From Batillaria attramentaria (taxonomy: Eukaryota; Mollusca; Gastropoda; Batillariidae), in the NCBI GenBank assembly GCA_018292915.2, contig JACVVK020000395.1, forward strand, positions 1-64,000: a stretch of DNA of 64,000 nucleotides, written 5' to 3'. Below the pieces are notes generated by a model that saw only the letters and a list, made by a program, of their open reading frames with translations, was not told where the DNA came from and searched no databases. Of this stretch, positions 63,181 to 64,000 are shown in pieces (the stretch's first letter is position 1; each line of letters begins with the position of its first letter). The position numbers were made by a program, and so were the translations under genes.

Positions 63181-63674
63181 CCACAGTAAGTTGGGGGAGG
63201 CTCTTTATTGAATAGCTGATAATCAAGTTAACCATATCCGCCAATTTTTTTTTTAAATCACACGGGTACTGCGCACGTACAGAAAAAGAGAAAGTGAGGG
63301 GGGGGGGGGGGAGGTTGGTTGGTTGGGGGGGGGGGGGTGGAGTGGGTGGTGGGGTTGCAGAATGACCAGCGGCTGGAGGGGTGGGGAACAATACGAACAG
63401 AAGGTGTGATCTCCGTCACCCACCCGCCCGGTAATCCCCAACCACCGCTACAGACAGATTGTAGCCTGAGCAGCTGCGCTACGCAGCGTGAAGGATGTCA
63501 TTAGTTAACGAATTGTTTCATGGTAAATGGATTTGTTAATAAATAAATAAATAAATCTATAAATAAATAAATACTTAAGGCACCCGTGACAGCTTTATTA
63601 CATACACGGAACAACTACAAATGGATATTTGATTTTTTTATTCTCTTCCTCTCATTGTCTGTCGCTTCCTTTAA

Positions 63675-63731
<57 letters not shown>

Positions 63732-63840
63732 TACCAAGAAAAACATCATCTGTTTCACTATTTAAGTAAGTTTTGGTGTTTTAACACGTCTTCGCGCTTC
63801 TTCGCAACTCTGCACTTCTTCGCACTATTTGGACGGACCG
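62340..63840. mobile_element. 1,501-bp foldback element with 8-bp target duplication, FECH intron 6
   Basis: The inverted ends GGTCCGTCCAAATAGTGCG continue for about 110 bp. TTTCCTAG is duplicated exactly at 62332-62339 and 63841-63848. A second inner pair of arms (62780-62895 and 63365-63475, GGCTGGAGGGGTGG and ACAATACGAACAGAAGGTGT) makes most of the element self-complementary. No open frame of note. The superfamily is not assigned. Confidence 0.9.
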
Positions 63841-63921
63841 TTTCCTAGCCATATACATACATATCAAGTACGACTGTAGCAGCTGACCGTTGTTAAAAAG
63901 AGAATGTTCACCAACTGAGAC

Positions 63922-63973
<52 letters not shown>

Positions 63974-64000
63974 CTCTTGCGCGGCGTTAAGCCCTAAATA

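Overview
This window is animal nuclear DNA, most likely from a mollusc and probably a marine gastropod. The evidence is: split genes with GT-AG introns; a very high load of CA/GT, GA/CT and poly-G/C tracts; several tRNA-headed SINE families with mollusc-like 3' ends; many small inverted-repeat DNA transposons; and one metazoan housekeeping gene. No operons, bacterial signals, tRNA genes or CRISPR arrays are visible. The species cannot be fixed from sequence reading alone.

Layout. About 1-42 kb is gene-poor and built from repeats. It holds (i) scattered SINEs, microsatellites and short tandem duplications (1-12 kb); (ii) a ~358-bp satellite-like array split by SINEs and a 453-bp MITE (12.07-14.74 kb); (iii) a decayed C-terminal piece of a Ginger1-type transposase whose acidic linker has become a 30-bp minisatellite, followed by a phased array of 22-bp palindromes (14.9-16.1 kb); (iv) a broken LINE reverse transcriptase on the minus strand (18.2-19.0 kb); (v) a nested segmental duplication of ~5 kb blocks, each holding two ~1.9-kb units that contain ~390-bp sub-units (23.4-34.5 kb); (vi) a 1,199-bp Ginger1 derivative with TGTA...TACA ends, a CCGG target duplication and a broken OTU-like protease domain (34.9-36.1 kb); (vii) microsatellites, a MITE, a perfect 92-bp palindrome and a complete SINE (36-41.5 kb).

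Two real genes occupy 42.4-64 kb and are divergently arranged. On the minus strand is a seven-exon TRIM/RBCC-type RING protein (RING, two B-boxes, coiled coil, low-complexity tail). On the plus strand is the 5' part of ferrochelatase (FECH, last enzyme of haem synthesis, mitochondrial), with six exons giving the first 220 codons; the rest lies beyond the window. The start codons are 640 bp apart, so the genes may share a promoter. Their introns carry most of the recognisable MITEs and SINEs of this half.

The most interesting material is the Ginger1 story: two independent remnants, one with an exact insertion site whose unoccupied counterparts survive in neighbouring paralogous repeats. The layered duplications also allow insertion events to be ordered in time. 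All statements come from reading the sequence; identities were judged by eye and no database search was run.
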